Assembly: GCF_958298935.1 (NCBI RefSeq)
Contig: NC_084940.1
Location: 20,269,146 to 20,333,145 of the forward strand
Direction of reading: 5' to 3'
DNA: 64,000 bases
DNA from: Phragmites australis
Lineage: Eukaryota; Streptophyta; Magnoliopsida; Poales; Poaceae
The notes under the pieces are model-generated. The model was given only the letters and a program-made list of their open reading frames with translations. It had not been told where the DNA came from and did not search any database. This document shows, piece by piece, positions 53,959-64,000 of this stretch. Numbering within the stretch: position 1 is the stretch's first letter; the number at the start of each line of letters is the position of its first letter. The translations under genes were made by a program, and so were the position numbers.

Positions 53959-56400
53959 ATGGCACCACGAACCACCGATTCGACCCAGGTGCCAGAAGGA
54001 GATGTAGTGCCACCGTCAAACATTGAAGAAGGTAGCCCGAGCCACTACCTCAACCTAGAACAAATAGGCACATGTGGAGTCGATGAGATAATTCATAATT
54101 AGATGAATGCATCTCTTCTACATATTATCGTATAGGTTCCCAATAGTTTTTTTCGCATCTGTGCAAATGCTTGATGCTCCAGAGGGTCACGATAATGAGA
54201 AATCCCAGGCACGTCATCATGCTCGAGGTCCCTCAAAGATGCCTACCGGGTGATTTGTGATCACAGAGGTCTCTCTAGCAGGGGAGCCAACTGCACCTGA
54301 GAGAGTTCTGGGGCCATACAAGTCAGTCTGTGGTATTGCTGTTAAGGATCACGTGCCAATCAGCTACAGATTGTGGACTGACGAACGAGGTGATACGCAT
54401 GTGGTTCCTGATTCGATCAAGAACAACATCTTGTGGCCCAAGATATTAGAGAAGTTCGACTTCCCTAAAGGGACAGATATGGAAGTAGTTAAGCATAAGA
54501 CGCTAATGATCATGGGGCTGTCATTTAAGTTGGAAGGGCACACTAAACAAAACATATGTGCAGAAAGGTACAACGCCATATTTCCGCAAGTGGCTGCAAC
54601 TGGAAGATCATTGGCAAGCCTTTGCGGAGTACAAGTCGTCAAAAGAATCGCAGAGGTTGAGTGCGGTGAACAAAGTGAACTCAAAGAAGAACCTCTACCC
54701 CCACAAAGTCGGCAGCCGTGGGTACGTGAGGAAAGAATGGTAGTGGTAATAATAGCTAGATCAACTATATGAGAGAGGTGTCATGCCTAAGACAGAGAGC
54801 TAGAGTGATTGATCGACGTGCTTCCTTCTTGGGAGGGGTGCTTCTTACTCATCTGATGGAAGCTTATGCTTTATGACCTCCAAAGAACAGGAAGTGACAC
54901 AAACACTTGCAAAAAAGCATGCAAAAGCCCATGAGCAGTCTGCAGAAGGCTCTTTCAAGCCAGACAGGGATAGGGACGAGCTCACTTTGGCCCTGGGAAA
55001 CAAGGAGCACAGTGGTCGCACACGAGGCGTTGGGGTGATGGGTTGGACATATGGATTCCTAGGCGAAGTCGACAGTTACAAGAGCCGAAAGAGATCCCAA
55101 GCAGAGCGAGATGTAGAATGAGAGGCAAAACAAGCTAGGATGATGGAAATTCTTGAATAAGCGCTAAAAAAGGAGAGGGAAGATACAGAAAAAAAAAAGT
55201 AGCACAAGCAGTAGCACAAGCCCTCATGCGTGAACGAGGCACCATTGTGAGCCAACAGGAATGGCTGGCAATGTCTCCTGAGGTTGTGCGCTCCAGCCCC
55301 GGTGGTCTCGGAGTAGCTGTGCATCCACGGGGAGTTTCGGGAGCTGACCCCATCACTTATCCTGTGGACCTCATCACAGCACGGACACCATGTAAACTAC
55401 ACATTGGTGCTAGGAACATTACCATCAAGGTGGCTTCCAGCGTGGCTTATCCCCGTGGTTGTCATGAACATTTGCATGGATGTTCGATATCAGAGGGCTA
55501 TGCCGCGGTCAAAGTAGATGAGGCAGTTGACCGATACTGCCATGTTGAGATGGACTACCCAGTAGAGGAGGGGGCGAACACTATAGGAGAGAACGAGCAC
55601 ACATTCATTGTGTGGGAGAAGGTCTACATAGTGTTTCCACCAGGGACAGCTCCCGAGACTCTCTACTCTACACTACGCCCCGGGCCATCGTCGCCTTAAA
55701 GATCTCCCTCTCCTCAACCATCTCCCAAAAGGAGTCCACCTCCTCAATCATCACCTCGAAGAAGTCCATCGCTCAAGAAGCTAGCACCATCAAGAAGCAA
55801 GCCATCAGCTTAGAAAACAAGATCAGGTTCTACAACCTTTAAGCAGAAGACATCTAAGAAGTCGGTGGCATCTAAGAAGTTAGTGGAACCCAAGGATGTC
55901 TATTCACTCACTACTGAGGAAACAAAAAAGGTTGCGGACGCCAGTGTCACGTCTCATTTCCATCCTCCACCACCTCCACCGAAGCCTGTTATGCCTAAAG
56001 ATGACTTGAATTTTTTCATGAAAATGGCCAAAGCTAAATAGATGGGGTCGGCTTCAAGTAAGCCGCCGACTGACTATTAACACATTAGCAAGATACAGGC
56101 CAAGAGCAAACCAGGCCCAATCATTAAGGATGCTCCAAGCATTGTGAACTTCCTGGCCTCTACTAGATTAACAGCAAAAGAACTAGCACGACTTCCTGTG
56201 GGAGCGGATATATCAAAGTCGGATGTTATATGGCTATTTGAGTTGGGCAAACCTTTGGTCAAACCAGATATAAAAAGGAACCTTACAAGTCAAATGTGTC
56301 GATTAAATCAATGGTACTTGGAGCAGTCCACGCAAGGTTTTCAGGCGTTCCCCGTGAGATACAAAGAAGAATATTTCCACAACAGGGATAGTTTCTTCTA
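53959..56400 (+). pseudogene. Second CACTA ORF (TnpA/plant transposase-24-like)
   Basis: ATG at 53959 gives MAPRTTDSTQVPEGDVVPPS, probably exon 1 (to ~54100). The core is 54257-54772, with VLGPYKSVCGIAVKDHVPIS, SIKNNILWPKILEKFDFPKG, and a frame change after AERYNAIF to KWLQLEDHWQAFAEYKSSKE. A charged region (KEQEVTQTLAKKHAKAHEQS), ERGTIVSQQEWLAMSPEVV and CKLHIGARNITIKVASSVAY follow, the latter two from the C-terminal domain common in grass CACTA ORF2 proteins. A Ser/Pro/Lys-rich linker and VGADISKSDVIWLFELGKPL end it. This protein class binds subterminal repeats. Several stops; status is broken. Confidence 0.75.
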
Positions 56401-56554
56401 GTTGGAATTATTGCACTTGTATGAACTATACAAGGAAGATGCCCTCGATGTGGCTATAGTCAGATTATGGACTCTGTAAGTGACTTATGCATATAATTCA
56501 TGTTATATAATCTTGCACCTTGTAATTGCATAGCTAACTTCTCTCTTTTGTAGA

Positions 56555-57290
56555 ATGGAGATCCAAGCATACGAACAAGACTTAGATAAGAAAGTAGGAT
56601 TCATCAATCCTAGCCTTGTGAACCAGAAACTTGTAACGAAGAATTCAGACTTCACCAAGGCCTACTTATTGAAGTGTCTGCTTCACTACCAATACAAGAA
56701 ATTCATACTCTTACCCTATAGCTATGAGTACGTGTTTGCGCGCAAGGGCGTCTTCGTTTTATGGGCAACTCAATTCTAGTACTAATTTGCTATGATGACA
56801 TATTTTGCAGTTTTCATTGGATCCTCTTTGTCATCCACCCAGACTTGAGCAAGATCATTGTGTTGGACTCAGCAAAGAGAGATCAGATGACTTACCAACA
56901 CCTCATCGATGTGCTAAACAGGTTAACTCAATCATTTAATCTTCTCAATGATTGCATCTAAGATTAATTGGAATTCATATTCACGTACAGGGTGTACACA
57001 AGATACCGCAAGAAGAGTGTTATCCACTTTCCATTCAAGAAGGAGTAAGCTGTAAAAACTGACTTTCTGGTACCGCAAGAAGAGTGTTATCCACTTTCCA
57101 TTCATGTCTTGCATTTTCTACTGAATAAAAAGGGTCAGTTCATTCCACTAACAAATCATTTCCTCTTGAAGTGTATGAGGTAGCCACCTGGCAATAATCT
57201 CTGCACGTTTTATGTTCTTACTTTCATGCACGCATTCAGCTCGGACGGAGATGCTGTTAGGTTCAATGACCTTGAGGTATGAAATAACAT
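56555..57290 (+). pseudogene. Ulp1-like (C48) protease exons captured in the CACTA element
   Basis: MEIQAYEQDLDKKVGFINPS starts after a splice-like TTTTGTAG. HWILFVIHPDLSKIIVLDSA contains the His and Asp-region blocks of the SUMO-specific protease fold. A separate exon near 57165-57288 has PGNNLCTFYVLTFMHAFSSD around the nucleophile Cys. The codon that should be Gln five residues upstream (oxyanion residue) is TAG, one step from CAG. The order His, Asp, Gln, Cys is that of Ulp1. The second copy at 49215-49330 keeps PAGSNVCAFYV. Grass CACTA and Mutator elements are known to carry such exons; the role is unclear. Confidence 0.7.
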
Positions 57291-57299
57291 ATCGATGCA

Positions 57300-58247
57300 T
57301 TCTTTGCAATTTCTACACGTGTTCAAGGACTTATTCTTTCGATTCTTCAAACGCAGCGCTCCAAACTACGCACAAGTGTGTTACAACCTGCTGAAATACA
57401 TGCCCTTCAAGAACAGATAGCCGGGTTCTTATTGGAACATGTTATCAACAAAAATGGCGAGTTTCATGAACTGATCATGCCGTCCACGTGTGTGAGACCT
57501 TCAGATGACACCTTACCTTCAAGTAGAGAGTATGCGACAAGGAGGAAGGCTACCAAGGGGCTTGACAACGTATTGTATTTCCGCAATTCACACAATATTA
57601 ATGAATGACATTACTGTTCTACGATATGCCACCGGTGTGTCAATGACATGTGGGACCAGGTCCCACTTGTCATCCTCACAATGGATGGCATATCATAGAA
57701 CCAACACTTATTCAGTTGTAAATCGTAGACTTTTCCATTTATTAATGAATTATATGAATTACTATGTATGATGCGAAGTTGGTATCGTCGGATGACTCTT
57801 GGACACAATGGCCTTCCAACGATGATGCGAAGGAGGAGCAAGAAGCGGCATCTCGTAAATGTGCCCAAGAGGAGGAGGATGAGAGGCTAGCCCGTGAGCT
57901 GCACTACGAAGAAGCAAGAAGAAGTATCCCGTAAACGTGATCAGGAGGAGGAGGACGAGATGGTGGCCCGTCAGTGTGCTGTGGAGGAGGCTGAAGGCTT
58001 AAAACCTAGAGGCATTCAGGCGTCAGACTTAGATGTTTTTGACACGCTGGCGAGCCTGGAGCATAGGCAATGCTGCAGTCGATCTCGCGTTCCCGGATCC
58101 TCCGCTCCACCACCATCGACCTCCTGGCGTCCCCGGACGTACTCACGTCATCAATCGTCAGTGCGGGGATGCGGTCCTCATCGTGGGAGAGGTAGAGGGA
58201 TACTAGACTGGCTCAACTCAATCAACTTTTCAGGGGGTGCCTTGTAA
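57300..58247 (+). pseudogene. CACTA 3' coding tail (coiled and Arg/Gly-rich)
   Basis: LQPAEIHALQEQIAGFLLEH is the helical end of the Ulp1-like ORF. After ~57780 a Glu/Arg-rich frame with repeated KCAQEEEDERLA-type units runs into 57894-58247: SRKRDQEEEDEMVARQCAVE, ASDLDVFDTLASLEHRQ, then HRGRGRGILDWLNSINFSGG, ending TAA at 58245. The terminal RGRGRG-ILDWLN block is shared with 50085-50160. Confidence 0.65.
57614..57703. mobile_element. MITE-like fold-back insertion
   Basis: TGTTCTACGATATGCCACC at the left is the inverted complement of GGATGGCATATCATAGAACC at the right, around a centre GTGGGACCAGGTCCCAC. The related tail at 49640-49690 lacks the segment and reads straight from GTCATTA into TTTATTAATG, so it is an insertion (about 90-125 bp). 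Family unassigned; the flanking TTA could be a target duplication. Confidence 0.65.
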
Positions 58248-58439
58248 TATTGTGTGTTTGTCGATGCCTAACATGTAATATGTGTTCATTACTATGTATT
58301 AATGAAGGTGTTTTTATTATTGATTTACAATAAATATATGTATCATTATATGCATGTATTAAGAGAGAGATGAAGAGATTGAGGGGAGAGAGAGAGTACA
58401 GAGAGGACAGAGAGGAGGACCATGAAGGGGGAGAGGGAA

Positions 58440-58697
58440 AGCATTGCCGACTCAAACCTTCAGCCGGTAGTAATACCCAAGGCATCACTACCATCCGAAG
58501 AATGCAGTTGGCAGTAATGCCAGAGAATCACTGCATGCTGAATCCTTCAGCTGGCAGTTGTAACCCCCTTCACTGCCAGTCCACCGAGCCGGCACTGATA
58601 GAACTTGACTATCACTGCCCGTTGCCCACTACCAGCTCCAAAATCGGCAGTGAAGGGGGTTTTGGAGCCAGCAGTGAAGGGGTTTTCTGTAGTAGTG
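58440..58697. repeat. CACTA subterminal repeats and 3' terminus
   Basis: Degenerate copies of AGCCGGCAGTGA and reverse complements, then TTTTCTGTAGTAGTG ending at 58697 (reverse complement CACTACTACAGAAAA). It lines up with the terminus at 50744 but is more diverged. ACA follows as a possible 3 bp target copy. Confidence 0.8.
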
Positions 58698-58984
58698 ACA
58701 CACACACAAACAACAATCAATCAATACTTTTGTACATATAAATCAAACAATTTCAAATAAGTGCTAAACATTATGTACATACTCATATATATTTATATAT
58801 ACATGTTTAGGTTTTGATTATCTCATTCTTTTTATTTTCTTTGTATAAAAATAAATTTTATTTTTTGAATTTTGGGCTGTTACACAAGATCAATTTGATA
58901 AAGAGTTGTAGGCATAATTCAAAAGCTAGCTCTTAGGTCACATATAGCATTAAAAGTATGATATCCTCCTGAGGAGAAGTTTTT
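58698..58984. other. AT-rich spacer
   Basis: Between the CACTA terminus and the Athila-type gag. Nothing recognised apart from A/T runs. Confidence 0.5.
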
Positions 58985-60442
58985 TTGGGTGCCAACACGT
59001 ATAGAAATCGTTGGCTCTCCCAAATCTTCAACCCTGAGTGGATTCTTTCTTTGTACCTTTCAAGCTCAAGGTTCAACCTGCACATCTCAAAAGCAACTTT
59101 TTTTGTATAAAATGATTATTAGTTGGGTTAGAGGAACCTTCAATATGGGCAAGACTTGTATCCATAATACGAACTAATTCATTGATTGATTTATCCAAAG
59201 CCTTCGCATATTGCTTTTTAATATCCTCTACCTCAATGGGCTCACCGTTGCTTGGAACTCTCAACATCTTAACTTATTCCACCGGGTTTGGCTTTGGTTT
59301 ACCTACAAAATGGCTAAGGATTCTTGTTTGTCCTTCTGCGATCTTCGCAACATGGCTCTCTATAGATTTAGTCCTGTTCTCAAGATTAATTATATTAATA
59401 GATAAACTGCTAATGTTGCTAGTCATGTCAGAGATAGCCATATCATGCTCCTTAATCTTATCAATAAAGAATTTATTTTGTTCTCTTTGAGAAGCTATGA
59501 ATTGTTTAAAAATGGACTCCATAAAATTGTTATTGTTTTGAGGGTAGATATTACCTTGTGGCCTAACCATTTGTCCATTGTTATTACAATTACCATGTGA
59601 TAAATTTGGATGATGGTGCCAATTTGGATTTTAAGAAGTGTTACCTCATATGAAGTTGGTCTCAGCAATCTCATCCATTGAATTTACCTGAGTGTGGTTG
59701 TTGTTACCTTGCATTAAATCAAGAAGTTTATCGATCTTGTCTTCAAGATTAAGTCCATCTTCTGCATTCACTTTATTTGATCTTGGCGCCCTCTCATTAT
59801 GCCATTGAGAGTAATTGTCTGAAATATCTTTAAGTAGTTGTTGAGAGTAATTCTTTGAAATATTGTTAAGTAGTCGTTATGCGTCATTGATTGTCTTCAT
59901 GAATGCTCCTCTGGCTGCAGCATCTAAGTATGTCCTGGAATCTTGGTTAATAGCATTGTGAAAAGAATGAAGAATCATCCAAGTTTCATTAAACCTTTCC
60001 CAAGCAGCGTTAAGACTTTCACCATCTATTTGTTTAAGAGAAATAATTTGATTACGCAAATAAGCAATCTTAGTTGGAAGTTAATACATTGAAAAAACTT
60101 AGATGTGTAAATTGCCCAAGACATGATACTACTAGTGGGTAAGGTATTTAGCCATTTCTTTGCTTTTCCACAAAGGAAAAAAAAAGGAAAAAGCTTTAAT
60201 TTAATGATACATGAATCTACTCCCTCTACCTTCATCATTTCACATAACTCAGAGAAAGCTTGCACATGAAGCATAGGATCTTCATTAGGACTACCGCAAA
60301 ATTGATTTTGTTGCACTAAACTTAGCAAAGCAAGTGTGATCTCAAAGTTATCATCAGTGATCGTCGGATGAGTTATCGATGACCTTTGTGTGGCATTCAT
60401 TTGACTAGCAAAAGATCTAAGATTAGGATTAGTGTCTCCCAT
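58985..60442 (-). pseudogene. gag: Athila-lineage Gypsy gag
   Basis: Minus-strand ATG at 60442: MGDTNPNLRSFASQMNATQ, then ITDDNFEITLALLSLVQQNQ, FSELCEMMKVEGVDSCIIKL and AKKWLNTLPTSSIMSW (capsid domain). A shift leads to LRNQIISLKQIDGESLNAAW, RTYLDAAARGAFMKTINDA, MVRPQGNIYPQNNNN with a helical stretch, and LELERYKERIHSG. These blocks and their order are those of Athila-type gag proteins in grasses. Truncated downstream of gag: no protease or RT follows to the left. Confidence 0.85.
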
Positions 60443-60464
60443 CTTAGCTAACTTGGATATCTTT

Positions 60465-60591
60465 TTTTTAATTCAAATTTTAGAAATCTGAATTTAGAGA
60501 ATAGGGCTTTTTCCTATTCTAATTATTTAATCTATAGTCTAATCTAGGAAAATTTTAGAAATTTGGGAAATCTGAAAATCAGGGTGTGACA
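60465..60591 (-). mobile_element. Tip of a family-X-like LTR
   Basis: On the minus strand it starts TGTCACACCCTGATTTTC at 60591 and resembles the X1/X2 LTR starts for ~120 bp (AGATTTCCCAAATTTC, AAATTTTCC). It then meets the Athila gag start, and on its other side the Tat pol. It is a truncated fragment. Confidence 0.6.
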
Positions 60592-60593
60592 GG

Positions 60594-61640
60594 AATTCAA
60601 GCGCCAGAAGCGTCAAGCCTCCGGTGACTTTAGGCTCGTAAACCTTGCTAGCACATCCCATTCCGATGATGCTGCAAAGGAAGAAACCAATGACATAGCC
60701 AAGGACAAAGGAACTGATGGTGGTGTCATGGCAGTGCCCCTCGACCTATCTGAACCAGCCAAGATGGTTAAGGTCGGGACTGGTCTCGACCCCAAATAAG
60801 AACTCGACCTCGTTGGTTTCCTCCCAAAAACAAAGATGTGTTTCATTACAATCATCCGATATGTTTGGGGTCCCTAGGGAAGTAATCGAGCATCGACTGG
60901 CTATCAAATTCGAAGCCAAACCTGTGGTGTAGAAGTAGCAAAGATATGCTAAGGATAGGAAGCAAGCCATCCAGGAGGAGGTCAACAGACTCCTAAAGGC
61001 GAGTTTTATTCGAGAAGTTCATCATCCTACGTGGCTCGCGAATCATATCCTCGTCAAGAAGGAAAATGACTAGGTGAAGAATGTGTGTCGATTTCACTGA
61101 CCACAAAAAAGCCTACCCTAAGGATTCTTTCCCTCTCCTGCATATCGACCAGATAGTCGACTCCACAGTAGGTTGTGCGCTTCTGTTTTTTCTAGATGCC
61201 TATTCGGAGTATCACCAAATCAGCATGGGAGTTGAGGACGAGGAGAAAACTGCTTTTACTACTCCTTTCGATGTATTTTGTTATGTAAAGATGTCTTTTG
61301 GTTTGAACAATGTCGATACTATGTATCAATGATGTATTTAGAATTGTCTACAACCCTAGATTGGGCGCAATATCGATGATATTGTAGTCAAGTCTAGAAT
61401 CGAAGATGCATTGATTAACGACCTCAGGAAAATATTTGACAACCTCAGGAAGTATAGCATGATGCTCAACCCTGAAAAGAACATTCGGCATGTCGTTTGG
61501 CAATCTTCTAGGCTTCCTGGTGTCAAGCCTAGGTATTGAGGCTAATCCATTCAAAATCGAAGCTCTTGACTAGATGCGGTCACCTCGAACACTAAAGGAG
61601 ATTCAAAAACTAACAGATGTATAGTAGCCCTTAGTCGATT
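60594..61640 (+). pseudogene. pol: Tat-lineage Gypsy pol: linker and reverse transcriptase
   Basis: FGVPREVIEHRLAIKFEAKP, KQAIQEEVNRLLKA, then MCVDFTDHKKAYPKDSFPL, HIDQIVDSTVGCALLFFLDA (catalytic Asp), YHQISMGVEDEEKTAFTTPF, KMSFGLNNVDTMYQ and NIDDIVVKSRIED (catalytic DD) are RT blocks in order. Stops near 60799, 61074 and 61330 and shifts near 61480 break it. The wording is that of RIRE2-type (Tat) elements and matches the relic at 13266. Confidence 0.85.
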
Positions 61641-62405
61641 CATTTCTAGGATGGGCAAGCGAGGGATGTCATTCTTTAAGCTACTGAAGAAACATGACCG
61701 GTTCGAGTGGACGGAAGAAGCGGAGAACGCCTTCAAGGACTTAAAAAAGTATTTATCATCTTCGTTAATTCTTACCTAACCTAATGAAATAGAGGAGCTC
61801 TTTTTGTACATTGCAGCTACCCCACAAGTTGTAAGTACGGTTTTGGTGGTCGAACGGGAATGCCCTGAGAAAACAGCCAAGGTCCAGAAACCTATTTACT
61901 ACGTGAACGAAGTCCTACACGATGCACAACTACGATACCTGCAAGTGCAGAAATTGCTTTATGCAGTCTTGATATCTTCTCGGAAGCTACGATACTATTT
62001 CTAGGCGCATAAGGTCACTATCATGATGATGTATCCATTGAAGGATGTCATATTCAATAGGGAGGCTACTGGATGAATTACCCAATGGGCGCTTGAACTC
62101 AATGAGTTCAATGTACATAATGCACCATGCACAAGCGTGAAGTCACGAGTGCAGGTGGAATTCATCGCCGAATGGACAAGAATTGACGAATCTAAGCCAA
62201 GTCTAGTCAAGGACCACTGGACACTCTTCTTTGATGGACAGCTCACGCTCCAAGGTTCAAGGGCTGGCATCATACTTAAATCTTCGACGAGCGACGAACT
62301 CAGGTGTATTGTTAAATTATATTTTAAAGCTTCCAACAATATTATAGAATATGAGGGACTAGTAAATGGCCTCTGCATAGCTACGTCACTTGGAATCATG
62401 TCGTA
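61641..62405 (+). pseudogene. pol: Tat-lineage Gypsy pol: RNase H plus second RNase H
   Basis: FFKLLKKHDRFEWTEEAENA and YYVNEVLHDAQLRYLQVQKL belong to the ordinary Gypsy RNase H. HWTLFFDGQLTLQGSRAGII with NNIIEYEGLVNGLCIATSLG is the additional archaeal-type RNase H, with its FDG Asp and EYEGL Glu. Two RNase H domains in series mark the Tat lineage. A TAG at 62002 splits the first domain. Confidence 0.85.
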
Positions 62406-62432
62406 AACCAAGAGCAAAAGGAGTACCAGTGC

Positions 62433-63945
62433 TTGGACGGCAAGATGGTGGCTTACTTATACGAGGTGCGAAAGCTTGAGGAAAAGTTCGAAGGGCTAGA
62501 AGTAACACATATCAAAAGGAGTGAGAACTCTGGTGCAGAAGAACTTGCTAGACTCACTTCTTCTCGAGCACCGGTGCCCGTAGGAGTCTTCATTGAGGAA
62601 CTCCTCAAACCATTTGTCCCTGTACTTCAACAAACGGATGTTGCCCAACCCGACCAGCATCCTAGCCAGGTCAGCGAGGTAGAAACTGTAGACACAGTAG
62701 CTGCACTACTCGAATGCAAGCCAAGTTGGATAACTCCATACCAAGTCTATCTCAAAGGTCAATACATCCCTGACGATGATGCGTCTACAGAGAAAATTGC
62801 TCGTAGTCCAAGCTATATGCTTTGGTAGATGGCAAGCTCTACCGAAAGGGGAGTAACGGAATCTTGATGAAGTGCATCACTCAGGAAGAGGGTAATAAAT
62901 TATTGCTCGATATCCATGGAGGCATGTGTGGTAATCATGCGTCTTATCGTACCTTGGTCAGAAAAGCTTTCCGCTAGGGATTCTATTGGTCGACTGCCCG
63001 CCAGGATGCTTCTGAGGTGGTCAAAAAGTGCGAGAGCTAGAAATTTTTCTGAAGGCAGACCACTCAACTGGCCTAAGCTCTGTAACCAATTCCTCTTTCT
63101 TGGCCTTTCTCCATCTGGGGCTTGGAAATCTTGGGACCGTTCCCAAGGGCTCAAGGCGGTTACAAGTTCCTATTCATAGCTATCGACACATTCACTAAGT
63201 GGATTGAGGCCAAACCTATTGGAAAGATAACCACAGAAGCGGCTAAGAAGTTCGTAAGGAGCATAATTACCCGATTCAGAATTTCATATTGGATAATTAT
63301 AGATAACGATAGCCAATTCAAAAGTAGGACCTTTATTGCATTTTGTGAAGAATTCAGCATTAGAACTTATTTCTCCTCTGTACTCACCCGCAAAGCAACG
63401 ATCAGGTTGAGCGCGCCAATGGTATAGTTTTGCAGGGTCTCAAAACTCGGGTTTTTGACAAGCTGAAAGCCTACTCGAAACGATGGTTGAAAGAGCTTCC
63501 ATAGGTACTATGGGTTGTTTGTACCTCGACTAACAGGGCCACTAGTGAAACACTATTCTTTTTGGTCTACGGAGCAGAAGCAGTGCTCCCAACTAAATTG
63601 CAGTTCGGATCACCGTGAGTGGAAAATTACTCAGAAGAGGTGCAAGAGCAATTACGAGCGGATGACATCAATTTACTCCATGAGTACCGTGATCGAGCAT
63701 CCATTCGAGTGGCTAAGTATCAACAAGCATTGCATAGATACCATAGTTAGAAAGCCCAGCCTAGGAGACTCGCTACTGGAGATCTTGTCCTACAAAAGGT
63801 GTAGAAACTAGCCCGACGCCATAAGTTTCACCTAAGTGGGAAGGACCCTACATAGTAGTTGAAATTACTCGACCTATATCAATATGATTATCTACTCCAA
63901 ATGGTGAGATTCTCGAGAACTTGTGGCACATCCATCGACTCTGAC
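62433..63945 (+). pseudogene. pol: Tat-lineage Gypsy pol: aRNH end, integrase, C-terminus
   Basis: EVTHIKRSENSGAEELARLT ends the second RNase H region. A linker to PSYMLW follows, then degraded zinc-binding integrase (HGGMCGNHA-like, 62910-63060) and the core FLFIAIDTFTKWIEAKP (Asp) and WIIIDNDSQFKSRTF (Asp). NDQVERANG-like text near 63400-63425 would hold the Glu, in another frame. VYGAEAVLPTKLQF and KWEGPYIVVEITRP close the protein near 63945. Multiple stops. The 3' LTR would lie beyond the window. Confidence 0.8.
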
Positions 63946-64000
63946 AGTTTCTTCCATAGATAAGGTAAGTTATAGGTAATTCGATTACATTCAATCAGAT

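Noticed and set aside
54364..54684. Minus-strand frame opposite the second CACTA ORF
   Set aside because: Antisense shadow of the recognised plus-strand protein.
1..64000. Host protein-coding gene, tRNA or rRNA
   Set aside because: All recognisable protein blocks belong to TE families. The only tRNA-like matches are primer-binding sites of LTR elements.

Overview
The window is repeat-dense plant DNA, almost certainly from a grass (Poaceae). I base this on the TE mix: long-LTR Ty3/Gypsy chromoviruses primed by initiator-Met tRNA, Tat- and Athila-lineage Gypsy relics, an LTR family starting TGTCGGTGAC with GTGCTCGGGG hairpin units, and CACTA elements with TNP2, a second ORF, a Ulp1-like exon and GCCGGCAGTGA subterminal repeats. 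I see no intact host gene, tRNA, rRNA or CRISPR array. Every recognisable coding region is a transposable-element gene or relic, and most carry stops and frameshifts.

Layout. 1-13.26 kb: the end of a long LTR of a family I call X, a coiled-coil accessory ORF (minus), a TGTCGG-type LTR fragment, then a minus-strand family-X retroelement (X1) whose 3' LTR is split by a reverse LTR of the Gypsy-1 family. 13.27-17.64 kb: a Tat-lineage Gypsy pol relic, LTR-like GC-rich sequence with minisatellites, and two head-to-head acidic ORF fragments. 17.64-38.29 kb: one Ty3/Gypsy chromovirus (Gypsy-1, Tekay/Del-like) with about 3 kb LTRs, expanded to over 20 kb by nested insertions. Its 5' LTR holds a TGTCGG solo LTR (TSD GAAGT) and a second family-X element (X2). 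Its 3' LTR holds a family-X solo LTR (TSD CTTAG). 38.30-39.68 kb: another acidic ORF with a TATA box.

39.68-47.25 kb: a second Gypsy element (Gypsy-2, CRM-like) with 946 bp LTR ends TGATG/CATCA. Its integrase is split by a 725 bp solo LTR (TSD GTTGC), its pol frame enters the 3' LTR, and that LTR is cut off at a CACTA-derived inverted repeat. 47.25-58.70 kb: a CACTA cluster with an inverted duplication of the TNP2 5' exon (about 0.9 kb palindrome), a CACTA 3' tail abutting the middle of a TNP2 gene, the rest of that gene, the second ORF, Ulp1-like exons and another 3' terminus. 58.70-64.00 kb: an Athila-type gag (minus), an X-like LTR tip, and a Tat-lineage pol relic (plus) with two RNase H domains that nears the window end.

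The genes do not form a pathway; the organisation is layered insertion and decay. The most notable signals are the TNP2 palindrome (a possible small-RNA source), two family-X copies sharing one RT-to-integrase deletion (a non-autonomous lineage moved in trans), hairpin-unit arrays with paired arm changes, and repeated SUMO-interaction-like motifs in the acidic ORFs. Identities, arm lengths and some boundaries were judged by eye.
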